DNA of 64,000 nt from JBJEXX01 sp051886215 (GTDB lineage Bacteria > Bacillota_I > Bacilli_A > RF39 > UBA660). Where the stretch lies: the NCBI GenBank assembly GCA_051886215.1, contig JBJEXX010000016.1, positions 1-64,000 of the forward strand, written 5' to 3'. This document shows, in pieces, positions 54,120 through 62,218 of the stretch; position 1 is the stretch's first letter, and each line of letters starts with the position of its first letter. A program made the translations under genes and the position numbers. The notes beneath the pieces were generated by a model. The model was not told where the DNA came from. It made no database searches and was given only the letters and a program-made list of their open reading frames with translations.

Positions 54120-55007
54120 ATGAAAGAAAACAAGAAAAAAGAATTATCTAAAGAACAATTTAGAAAGATGCAATTAGTACAATTAGATATGTTGGTTGAT
54201 TTTGATAGAGTATGTCGTAAAAATAAAATTAATTATGTAATATTTGGTGGTACTATGCTTGGTGCTATTCGTCATAAGGGGTATATACCATGGGATGATG
54301 ATGCGGATATTGCAATGTTGAGAGAAGATTATGAAAAATTTAAAAAACATATGAATGAATTAGATTCTAATATTTGTTATTTTCAGGATAATACAACTGA
54401 TCCATATTATAGATGGGGATATGGTAAATTGAGAAGAACTGGTACAAAATACGTAAGAGTAGGACAGGAACACTTAAAATCTAAAAATGGGATATTTATA
54501 GATGTTTTTCCTATGGATGATATCCCTAAAAGTATATTTTTTCAAATTATTCAAGATGTTAAATGTTTTTGCTTAAGAAAAATATTATGGTCTGAAGTTG
54601 CAAAAGTAAATTCTAAAGGTTTTATGAAATTGTTTTATAATTTATTATCAAAAATACGTACAGAAAAAGTATATAGAATAGTTAGTAAAATGACTTCTAA
54701 AAGTAGTAATTTAAGCCCTAATAGAGTAAGAACACTTCTATTTCCTGCAACAGGTACTTTATATAAAAAGAACCCTTTAAAGGAAAGATATGGAATGCCT
54801 AAAGAGTGGTTTATTGAAAGAAAACAGTATAATTTTGAAAATGTAAAATTATATGGAACAAAAGATTATGATACAATTTTAAAATATATTTATGGAGATT
54901 ATATGAAACTTCCTGATGAAGATAAGAGGGAGCCACATTCTCCATTTTCAGAAATATCATTTCCTAAAAATTATAGAGGTGGAAAAAATGATAAAAAAAA
55001 TAACTAA
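54120..55007 (+). CDS. LicD-family phosphotransferase, second copy
   Basis: 295 aa. QLDMLVDFDRVCRKNKINYVIFGGTMLGAIRHKGYIPWDDDADIAMLRED has the complete LicD metal site (WDDDAD), and NGIFIDVFPMDDI follows. It is more like classical LicD than the first copy. Ribosome site AGGAG. The last 20 bases overlap the GNAT gene. Two LicD genes suggest two acceptor sugars or positions for the same CDP donor. Confidence 0.93.
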   Translation: MKENKKKELSKEQFRKMQLVQLDMLVDFDRVCRKNKINYVIFGGTMLGAIRHKGYIPWDDDADIAMLREDYEKFKKHMNELDSNICYFQDNTTDPYYRWGYGKLRRTGTKYVRVGQEHLKSKNGIFIDVFPMDDIPKSIFFQIIQDVKCFCLRKILWSEVAKVNSKGFMKLFYNLLSKIRTEKVYRIVSKMTSKSSNLSPNRVRTLLFPATGTLYKKNPLKERYGMPKEWFIERKQYNFENVKLYGTKDYDTILKYIYGDYMKLPDEDKREPHSPFSEISFPKNYRGGKNDKKNN

Positions 55008-55779
55008 AGAATCAAATGAATTAGTAGATTATATAGGTGATAATTATTCTAAGTGTTTATATTTATATTTAGATTATGTTAAGTATGGATTGACGAATGA
55101 AAACATTAATTTTTGGACTCAATATAATAAAAATGATGAAATTATTTCTATAATATTAATGTATTATAATGGTATGCATATTTATTCTAAAAATAAAGAT
55201 ATAAAGTATGATGAAATAGTTGATTTGATAAATGAACAAAAACCTTCTGTAATATGTGCAGAGAAATTTATTATTAAAAATTTAAGTCCATTGTTTAAAG
55301 ATTATGAAGTAGAATACGGGAATGTGAGAGAATTAAATAAAATAGACATTTCATTTGATAGTAACGAGGTAATAATAGATATTTCTCAAAATGATTTAGA
55401 AAATATTACTAAATTAATATTGAGCGATGAAATGGGAAATGGATATACTTATGATAATTTATTAGAACAAATAATAACTAGAAGAAAAGAAAAATATGGA
55501 AGAAATTATATTTTAAAAAGTGATGGTATTATAGTGGCACATGCTGGTACTGGTGCAGAAGATGATAAAGTAGCTATTGTGAATTATGTAATTACTAAAA
55601 AAGAATATAGAGGGAAGGGTTACGCTAAAAAATTAGTTGGGAAATTATGTTTTGATTTAATAAATGAAGGAAAACGTATTTTTTTAATTAATTATTCGCA
55701 AGAATCAACTATTTTATATGATAAACTAGGATTTATGGCAGTTGAAGAGATAGGAAAACTAAATAAAGTAAATAAATAA
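54988..55779 (+). CDS. GNAT-family acetyltransferase
   Basis: 263 aa. C-terminal GNAT core: YILKSDGIIVAHAGTGAED, AIVNYVITKKEYRGKGYAKKLVGKL (acetyl-CoA loop RGKGYA) and LYDKLGFMAVEEIGKL. The N-terminal ~130 residues are a further domain (LVDYIGDNYSKCLYLYLDYVKYG, then NDEIISIILMYYNG), possibly a degenerate GNAT repeat. The frame is open from 54916, but ATG 54988 after AGAGGTGG is the start. As the last gene of the LicD operon it may acetylate the amino group of the transferred unit, or act on something unrelated. Confidence 0.85.
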   Translation: MIKKITKESNELVDYIGDNYSKCLYLYLDYVKYGLTNENINFWTQYNKNDEIISIILMYYNGMHIYSKNKDIKYDEIVDLINEQKPSVICAEKFIIKNLSPLFKDYEVEYGNVRELNKIDISFDSNEVIIDISQNDLENITKLILSDEMGNGYTYDNLLEQIITRRKEKYGRNYILKSDGIIVAHAGTGAEDDKVAIVNYVITKKEYRGKGYAKKLVGKLCFDLINEGKRIFLINYSQESTILYDKLGFMAVEEIGKLNKVNK

Positions 55780-55865
55780 TATATATACAAATATTCAGGA
55801 TGTTTATATGAAAAAATGTAATATATTATTATCGTTTATATATAATTTAAATTGTGATTTTGGGT

Positions 55866-55894
55866 TTGATAATTAATAAAAAAAATAGTAAAAT
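55866..55894 (+). promoter_or_regulatory. Promoter of the GH25 lysozyme gene
   Basis: TTGATA (55866-55871), 17-base spacer, TAAAAT (55889-55894), 28 bases before the start. Confidence 0.6.
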
Positions 55895-55921
55895 ATATAT
55901 TGTGTAAAATTAGGTGATATT

Positions 55922-58522
55922 ATGAAACGAACTCATATAAAAATATTATTATTTATTTTATTTATATCAGCGTTATTTTTTTCAACTAACTATAAAGTTA
56001 GCGCAATTAATGATGTTAGTGTAAGTTATAGTACGCATATACAAAATATCGGATGGCAAAATTATAGAAGAGATGGTGCTACAAGTGGAACAAGTGGGAA
56101 GTCTCTTAGGTTGGAAGGAATTAAGATAGTTTTATCTAATTCATTATATACAGGAGGCATAGAATACAAAACTCATATACAAAATATTGGATGGGAAAAT
56201 TCTTGGAAAAATGATGGAAAAATGGCTGGTACTAGTGGAAAGTCTCTTAGACTTGAAGCAATAAAAATAAAATTATATGGTAAAATATCTGATTATTATG
56301 ATGTATATTATAGAGTGCATGTTCAAAACTTTGGATGGTTAGGCTGGGCTAAAAATGGTGAAAATGCTGGTACTGCGGGATATGCTTATAGACTAGAAGC
56401 AATTGAAATAAAATTGGTCAAAAAAGGTGAAAATCCACCAATGTCTTCATCAGATTCATATATTCAAAGGTATGTATCATATCAGACGCATATTCAAAAT
56501 GTTGGATGGCAAGTAAATAAATATGATGGTGGTACTAGTGGAACAAGTGAAAAATCATTAAGATTGGAAGCAATAAAAATAAAGTTATCAAATCAAGAAT
56601 ATTCTGGAAATATAGAATATCAAACTCATATTCAAAACATTGGATGGGAATCATCTTGGAAAAAAAATGGTGAAATGAGTGGAACAAGTGGAAAATCATT
56701 AAGATTGGAAGCAATAAGAATAAAACTAACAGGGGAAATGTCTGAATATTATGATGTATATTATAGGGTACATGCTCAAAACTTTGGATGGCTTGGATGG
56801 GCTAAAAATGGAGACCCTGCTGGAACTCAAAGTTATGCATATAGACTTGAGGCAATAGAAATTAAATTAGTAAAAAAAGGTGAAGATGGGCCTTATAGTA
56901 CTATAAAGCCATTTTATAAAAAATTAATTTCATATCAAAGTTATATATCTGGTAAAGGCTATTCTTCATTTACTCAAGATGGTAAAACATCTGGAGTTAT
57001 TGGTAATAGATTAGAAGGTTTTAAAATAAAAATGGTTCAGACTGATTATAAAGGATTATTGCAGTATTCTTCTTATGTAGAAAATGAAGGTTGGCAAGAT
57101 TACGTAAGTGAAAATAATTTTAGTGGAACAATTGGTCAAAATAAAAAAATCGAAGCTATAAAGGTTAATTTAATCGGAGATGTTTGTAATTATTATGATT
57201 TATATTATAGAGTATTTATTTCTAATATAGGGTGGCTAAGTTGGACTTCAAATGATAAACAAACAGGTAATATTGGATTTGGAAATAGAATAGAAGCTAT
57301 AGAAGTTAAGCTTGTAGAAAAGAATGAAATTGTTGAAATTGATGAAAATAATATATATAAAGAAAATGATTTAAAAGTAATGTATTCTTCATATATTCAA
57401 AACTCAACATGGCAACAAGAGGTTGAAAATGAAGAAATTAGTGGAACTACAGGTCTATCAAAAAGAATAGAAGCTATTAAAATTTCTTTAAATAAAAAGA
57501 CAATTAAAGGAAATATAGAATATAGTACACACTTGTCCAATATAGGATGGACTTCTTTTGTAAAAGATGGAATTGCTTCAAATAGTACTAATAATAGAAT
57601 AGAAGCTATCAAAATAAAATTAACTGGAGATATAGAACAGCATTATGATATTTATTATAGAGTACATGTATCTAATATAGGATGGATGGGTTGGACAAAA
57701 AATGGAGAACCTGCAGGTACCACTGGGGAAGCAAGAACTATCGAAGCTTATCAGATATCATTAGTAAAAAAAGGAGAAGAATTTCTTGGAGATACTACTA
57801 ATTCCTATTTAGAGGCAAAGTGGATTACAGAAGCTGATGGTAATAGATATTTTTATAATATATATGGTACAAAAGTAACAGGAGACTATATTATTAATGG
57901 AAAAACATATTATTTTGGTCCAACCGGGATATATTTAGGAAATTCCAAATTAAAAGTAATAGATGTTTCTTCTTATCAAGGGAATATTGATTGGTCTAGA
58001 GTTGCTAGTAGTGGAATTTATGGAGTTATTTTAAGACTAACTACGTCTTGCAATCCTAGATACGAAGATTCTAAATTTTCAACTTATATAGAAGAAGTTA
58101 AGAAATATAATATACCATATGGTATATATGTATATAGCTACGCAACAAGTTATTCAGATGGGCAATGTTATGGAAGTTATACTAAAGATTTGATATCAAA
58201 ATATAAATTAAATCCAATTTTAGGAATATATTTTGATATGGAAGAAACGATAGAAAACGGCAAGACAATAACTACTGCTCAATATACAGATGCATTTAAT
58301 GGATTTAAATCATATATAAATAATGCTAAAATTTATACATATTTAAATCTAGCCAATGGTGCCATGAATACTGAATATTTAAGAAGTTATATAACTTGGA
58401 TAGCTCAGTGGGATGTATCTAAAACTAGTTATACTGGAAACTATGATATGTGGCAGTATTCATCTAAAGGACAAATACCAGGTATAATTGGTAATGTAGA
58501 TATGAATTATTTATATAAATAG
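55922..58522 (+). CDS. Secreted GH25 lysozyme with twelve ChW repeats
   Basis: 866 aa. Signal peptide at 1-28 (ILLFILFISALFFSTNYKVSA). Twelve ChW (clostridial hydrophobic W) repeats at about 31-630 in four triplets, each repeat like YSTHIQNIGW ... SGTSGKSLRLEAIKIKL. A glucan/choline-binding-like repeat follows at about 640-670 (WITEADGNRYFYNIYGTKV, YYFGPTG). The GH25 muramidase is at about 676-866: VIDVSSYQGNIDWSRV, IYFDMEE (catalytic acids) and TYLNLAN, IAQWDVSK. It cuts glycan strands of peptidoglycan. The ChW tail probably binds the wall or the surface glycan made next door. Confidence 0.92.
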   Translation: MKRTHIKILLFILFISALFFSTNYKVSAINDVSVSYSTHIQNIGWQNYRRDGATSGTSGKSLRLEGIKIVLSNSLYTGGIEYKTHIQNIGWENSWKNDGKMAGTSGKSLRLEAIKIKLYGKISDYYDVYYRVHVQNFGWLGWAKNGENAGTAGYAYRLEAIEIKLVKKGENPPMSSSDSYIQRYVSYQTHIQNVGWQVNKYDGGTSGTSEKSLRLEAIKIKLSNQEYSGNIEYQTHIQNIGWESSWKKNGEMSGTSGKSLRLEAIRIKLTGEMSEYYDVYYRVHAQNFGWLGWAKNGDPAGTQSYAYRLEAIEIKLVKKGEDGPYSTIKPFYKKLISYQSYISGKGYSSFTQDGKTSGVIGNRLEGFKIKMVQTDYKGLLQYSSYVENEGWQDYVSENNFSGTIGQNKKIEAIKVNLIGDVCNYYDLYYRVFISNIGWLSWTSNDKQTGNIGFGNRIEAIEVKLVEKNEIVEIDENNIYKENDLKVMYSSYIQNSTWQQEVENEEISGTTGLSKRIEAIKISLNKKTIKGNIEYSTHLSNIGWTSFVKDGIASNSTNNRIEAIKIKLTGDIEQHYDIYYRVHVSNIGWMGWTKNGEPAGTTGEARTIEAYQISLVKKGEEFLGDTTNSYLEAKWITEADGNRYFYNIYGTKVTGDYIINGKTYYFGPTGIYLGNSKLKVIDVSSYQGNIDWSRVASSGIYGVILRLTTSCNPRYEDSKFSTYIEEVKKYNIPYGIYVYSYATSYSDGQCYGSYTKDLISKYKLNPILGIYFDMEETIENGKTITTAQYTDAFNGFKSYINNAKIYTYLNLANGAMNTEYLRSYITWIAQWDVSKTSYTGNYDMWQYSSKGQIPGIIGNVDMNYLYK
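56012..57780 (+). repeat. ChW repeat array in four triplets
   Basis: Each triplet of about 140 residues has a long-named order: a YSTHIQNIGW repeat, an IEYKTHIQNIGW repeat and a YYDVYYRVHVQNFGWLGW repeat. Triplets 1 and 2 are almost the same in amino acids; triplets 3 and 4 are clearly more divergent. This points to a fairly recent duplication of the first pair. Confidence 0.85.
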
Positions 58523-58543
58523 AGGCTTTGAAAGCCTTTTTTT
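58523..58543 (+). terminator. Terminator of the lysozyme gene
   Basis: AGGCTTT (58523-58529), short loop, AAAGCCT, then a T run. Confidence 0.88.
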
Positions 58544-58570
58544 ATATTTCTTTTGTAATTTATAAATATA

Positions 58571-58579
58571 TGTTATAAT
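58571..58579 (+). promoter_or_regulatory. Extended -10 promoter of the rml operon
   Basis: TGTTATAAT is TG-n-TATAAT (TATAAT at 58574-58579), 18 bases before the ATG with GGAGG between. A TTGTAA at 58553 has only a 15-base spacer. Confidence 0.6.
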
Positions 58580-58597
58580 GATATTGGAGGTTATATA

Positions 58598-59482
58598 ATG
58601 AAAGGAATTATATTAGCTGGAGGGTCTGGAACTAGACTTTATCCAATTACAAAAGGTATTAGTAAACAATTAATGCCAATTTATGATAAACCTATGATTT
58701 ATTATCCGCTTGCAACTTTAATGCAAGCAGGAATAAAGGAAATATTGGTCATTACTACTCCTGAAGATCAACCGGGTTTTAAAAGATTATTAAAGGATGG
58801 AAGTGATTTCGGGATAGAAATCAGTTATGTTGTACAACCATCACCAGATGGCCTTGCACAAGCTTTTATCTTAGGAGAAGAATTTATTGGAGATGATTCA
58901 TGTGCTATGGTTCTTGGGGATAACATTTTCTTTGGTAATGGATTCGAAAAGCTTTTAGAAAACGCAAAAGAAAGTGCAGATGAAGGTAATGCTACAATAT
59001 TCGGTTTCCAAGTTCATGATCCAGAAAGATTTGGAATTATGGAAATTGATAAAGATAATAATGTATTATCTGTTGAAGAAAAACCACAAAAACCAAAATC
59101 TGATTATGCTATTACAGGATTATATTTTTATCCTAAGGGAGTAACAAAAAAAGCAAAAGAAGTTAAACCTTCTGCAAGAGGTGAACTTGAAATTACTACA
59201 TTAAATGATATGTACTTAAAAGATGGGGTATTAAAAGCTGAATTATTAGGAGAGGGATATACTTGGTTTGATACAGGTACTTTTGAATCTATGATGGAAG
59301 CTGCTGACTTGATTAGATCTATTGAGAAAAATAGTGGAAAAGTTATTAGTAGTCCTGAAGCTATTTCATTTAAAAAAGGATGGTTATCAAAAGAAAAAAT
59401 GAAAGAAGTTGGAGAACTTCATAAAAAGAATACTTATGGGGAATATTTATTAAAACTATTAGAAAAAGAAGGTGTAAAATAA
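58598..59482 (+). CDS. rmlA: Glucose-1-phosphate thymidylyltransferase RmlA
   Basis: 294 aa, cytosolic. MKGIILAGGSGTRLYPITKGISKQLMPIYDKPMIYYPLATLM is the RmlA N-terminus with the GGSGTRL nucleotide loop; VQPSPDGLAQAFILGEEFIG, VLGDNIFFG, EEKPQKPKSDYAITGLYFY and GRGELEITTLNDMY-like ARGELEITTLNDMYL follow. It makes dTDP-glucose, the first step to dTDP-L-rhamnose. First gene of rmlA-C-D-B; its TAA overlaps the rmlC ATG by one base. Confidence 0.98.
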   Translation: MKGIILAGGSGTRLYPITKGISKQLMPIYDKPMIYYPLATLMQAGIKEILVITTPEDQPGFKRLLKDGSDFGIEISYVVQPSPDGLAQAFILGEEFIGDDSCAMVLGDNIFFGNGFEKLLENAKESADEGNATIFGFQVHDPERFGIMEIDKDNNVLSVEEKPQKPKSDYAITGLYFYPKGVTKKAKEVKPSARGELEITTLNDMYLKDGVLKAELLGEGYTWFDTGTFESMMEAADLIRSIEKNSGKVISSPEAISFKKGWLSKEKMKEVGELHKKNTYGEYLLKLLEKEGVK

Positions 59483-60093
59483 TGATACAAATTAATAAGA
59501 AAGAAACAAATTTAAAAGATTGTTATGTATTAACTCCAACTGCTTATGGAGATGATAGAGGATATTTTTGCCCTTTCTTTAAACAAGAAGATTTAGAAGA
59601 ATTAGGAATTAAATTTGAAGGAGTTGTACAAGCAAATCGCTCAAAAAGCTCAAAAGGAGTTGTACGTGGACTTCACTTTCAAAAAAATCCAAAATGTCAG
59701 GCTAAAATAGTTGAAGTTGTATCAGGCTCTGCAATTGATGTTGTTGTTGATATTAGAGAAGGATCTCCAACATATGGTCAATATACAACATTATTATTAA
59801 AACCGTTTTCAAAAGATGATCCAGAAAGTGGTAAACAGTTATTTGTTCCTCGTGGTTTTGCGCATGGTTTTATTAGTTTAGAAGATGATACAGTATTTCA
59901 ATATTTAATTGATAATGATTATTCTAATGAACATGAAGGTGGAATTTTATGGAATGATAAAGAACTAAATATTCCTTGGGAAGAAATGTTTGAAAAATAT
60001 GGTATTACGGAACCAAACTTATCTGATAAAGATCAAAAACATTTAGTACTTTCTAAAAGTCCAAAATATTTTACTTATAAGGAGAATAAATAA
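59482..60093 (+). CDS. rmlC: dTDP-4-dehydrorhamnose 3,5-epimerase RmlC
   Basis: 203 aa, cupin. CYVLTPTAYGDDRGYFCPFFKQEDLEEL, QANRSKSSKGVVRGLHFQKNPKCQAKIVEVVSGSAIDVVVDIREGSPTYG, and FVPRGFAHGFISLEDDTVFQY: the RmlC signature with the catalytic His (LHF) and Tyr residues in place. Slightly longer than most (about 180-190) at the C-terminus. One-base overlaps at both ends with rmlA and rmlD. Confidence 0.98.
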   Translation: MIQINKKETNLKDCYVLTPTAYGDDRGYFCPFFKQEDLEELGIKFEGVVQANRSKSSKGVVRGLHFQKNPKCQAKIVEVVSGSAIDVVVDIREGSPTYGQYTTLLLKPFSKDDPESGKQLFVPRGFAHGFISLEDDTVFQYLIDNDYSNEHEGGILWNDKELNIPWEEMFEKYGITEPNLSDKDQKHLVLSKSPKYFTYKENK

Positions 60094-61055
60094 TGAGATA
60101 TTTTATAACAGGATATAAAGGACAATTAGGTTATGACTTAGCAAGAGAACTTATAAAAAGAAATGAATTGGATATAATTATTTCAGATAGAGGTAATTTA
60201 GAAGAAGGAATAAATGATAGGGCTATAGAATTAAAAAACAAGCATAATTTATCATTTTATCCTTTAGATATTACTGATAAAGAAGCAGTTGATAAATTAA
60301 TTACAGAAGTTAAACCAGATGTTATATTACATTGTGCTGCATGGACTGCTGTTGATATCGCTGAAGATATGTATGATAAAGTTTATGATGTTAATGTTGT
60401 AGGTACTGAAAACTTAGTAGAAGCAGCAAGAAACAATGGTTCTAAAATTGTGTATATTTCAAGTGATTATGTATTTGATGGTACAAAGGATGGAATCTAT
60501 ACAGAAGAAGATGAAGTAAATCCTTTAAGCGTCTATGGAAAAACTAAATATTTAGGTGAAGAAATGACACGTAAATATGATAAACATTTCATTGTAAGAA
60601 TTTCATGGGTATATGGTATTAATGGTAAAAATTTTGTTAAAACGATGTTGAATTTATCTGAAACTAAAGATGAGCTAGGTGTAGTATGTGATCAAATTGG
60701 ATCTCCTACTTATACTCCTGATGTATCTAGATTACTAATCGATATGGTTCAAACTGATAAATATGGAACTTATAATGGTACAAATGAAAACTATTGTAGT
60801 TGGGCTGATTTTGCTAGAAAAATATTTGAAATAAATAATTGTAATGTTAAAGTAAATGATGTGTTAACAAAGGACTATGTTACAAATGCAACAAGACCAT
60901 TAAATTCTAAATTATCAAAGGAAAAATTAGTTAAGAACGGATTTCAATTATTGCCAACTTGGGAAGATGCTTTAAATAGGTATTGTGATGAATTAATTGA
61001 AGAAAATCAAGAAGTTGGTAAAATAATTATAAAAAATAGGGAAGGAATGAAGTAA
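60093..61055 (+). CDS. rmlD: dTDP-4-dehydrorhamnose reductase RmlD
   Basis: 320 aa. ITGYKGQLGYDLARELIKR (Rossmann loop), LDITDKEAVDKLITEVKPDVILHCAAWTAVDIAED, NVVGTENLVEAARNNGSKIVYISSDYVFDGTKDGIYTEEDEVNPLSVYGKTKYLGE (YxxxK), and SWVYG: a complete extended SDR of the RmlD type. It gives dTDP-L-rhamnose with NAD(P)H. It is somewhat longer than usual between the loop and the DITD motif. Confidence 0.98.
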   Translation: MRYFITGYKGQLGYDLARELIKRNELDIIISDRGNLEEGINDRAIELKNKHNLSFYPLDITDKEAVDKLITEVKPDVILHCAAWTAVDIAEDMYDKVYDVNVVGTENLVEAARNNGSKIVYISSDYVFDGTKDGIYTEEDEVNPLSVYGKTKYLGEEMTRKYDKHFIVRISWVYGINGKNFVKTMLNLSETKDELGVVCDQIGSPTYTPDVSRLLIDMVQTDKYGTYNGTNENYCSWADFARKIFEINNCNVKVNDVLTKDYVTNATRPLNSKLSKEKLVKNGFQLLPTWEDALNRYCDELIEENQEVGKIIIKNREGMK

Positions 61056-61056
61056 T

Positions 61057-62082
61057 ATGAAATTTTTAGTAACTGGGGGAGCAGGTTTTATAGGGAGTAA
61101 TTATTTACATTATGTAGTTAATAAATATCCAGAAGATACATTTGTATGTTTGGATGCATTAACGTATGCAGGTAATTATAATAATATAAAATCTTTAGAA
61201 GGTAAACCTAATTACAAATTTGTTAAAATGGATATCCGTGATAAAGAAGGAATTTTTAAATTGTTTAAAGAAGAAAAATTTGATGTAGTAATTAATTTTG
61301 CTGCTGAAAGTCATGTGGATAATTCAATTAAAAATCCTAATATTTTCGCAGAAACAAACATTTTAGGCACTATGAATTTATTGAATGCAACAAAAATGAT
61401 GAGAGACGAAGAAGGTTATGAAATAGTAAGATATCATCAAGTATCCACTGATGAAGTTTATGGAGATTTACCACTTGATAGACCAGATTTATTATTTACA
61501 GAAAATACTCCTATTCATACATCTAGTCCTTACTCATCAAGTAAGGCAAGCGCAGATTTATTTGTTTTAGCGTATGCAAGAACATTTAAATTACCTGTAA
61601 CTATATCTAGATGTTCTAATAATTATGGACCATATCAATTTCCAGAAAAATTAATTCCAGTTGTTATTTCAAAAGCTTTAAAAGATGAACCAATTCCTGT
61701 TTATGGAAAAGGTGAAAATGTTCGTGATTGGATTCATGTGCATGATCATAATGTTGGAGTTGATTTAATAGTCAGAAATGGACGTGTTGGAGAAGTTTAT
61801 AATTTAGGAGGACATTCTGAAAAAACTAACTTAGAAGTAGTAAAAACTATTTTAAAACAAATGGGGAAACCGGAAAGTTTAATTACATATGTAACTGATA
61901 GACCGGGACATGATTTAAGATATGCCATTGATTCTACTAAATCTGAAAATGAATTAGGCTGGGATAGAACATATACATTTGAAACAGGTATGAAGGAAAC
62001 TATAGATTGGTATTTAAATAATACTGAATGGATTGATGATATTAAGTCAGGTGCATACAAAGATAGTTATAAAGAAAATTAA
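61057..62082 (+). CDS. rmlB: dTDP-glucose 4,6-dehydratase RmlB
   Basis: 341 aa. MKFLVTGGAGFIGSNYLHYVVNKYP (NAD loop), ALTYAGNYNNIKSLEG, INFAAESHVDNSIKNP, YHQVSTDEVYGDLPLDRPDLLFTENTPIHTSSPYSSSKASAD (YxxxK), NNYGPYQFPEKLIP, and RDWIHVHDHN: a complete RmlB. Second enzyme of the pathway though last in the operon. With rmlA, rmlC and rmlD it makes a self-contained rhamnose supply set. Confidence 0.98.
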   Translation: MKFLVTGGAGFIGSNYLHYVVNKYPEDTFVCLDALTYAGNYNNIKSLEGKPNYKFVKMDIRDKEGIFKLFKEEKFDVVINFAAESHVDNSIKNPNIFAETNILGTMNLLNATKMMRDEEGYEIVRYHQVSTDEVYGDLPLDRPDLLFTENTPIHTSSPYSSSKASADLFVLAYARTFKLPVTISRCSNNYGPYQFPEKLIPVVISKALKDEPIPVYGKGENVRDWIHVHDHNVGVDLIVRNGRVGEVYNLGGHSEKTNLEVVKTILKQMGKPESLITYVTDRPGHDLRYAIDSTKSENELGWDRTYTFETGMKETIDWYLNNTEWIDDIKSGAYKDSYKEN

Positions 62083-62096
62083 TAATAATTAGAAAA

Positions 62097-62122
62097 GCAA
62101 ACAAATTATAGTTTGTTTTTTG
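62097..62122 (+). terminator. Terminator of the rml operon
   Basis: AAACAAA (62099-62105), a 6-base loop, TTTGTTT (62112-62118), then T. Confidence 0.75.
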
Positions 62123-62143
62123 TTTTTTTTGTCGAAAAATGTA

Positions 62144-62171
62144 TTGTCAAAAAGTAAAATTATGATATACT
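62144..62171 (+). promoter_or_regulatory. Promoter of the beta-helix protein gene
   Basis: TTGTCA (62144-62149), 16-base spacer, TATACT (62166-62171) with an extended TG two bases before. GGAGGG ribosome site follows at 62211-62216. Confidence 0.7.
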
Positions 62172-62218
62172 AAATTTAGTAGTTAAAAAACTATAATTAT
62201 TATATATTAGGAGGGTTT

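Noticed and set aside
55808..55876. Short ATG frame (MKKCNILL...) before the lysozyme gene.
   Set aside because: About 22 codons, no ribosome site, and it overlaps the promoter region.
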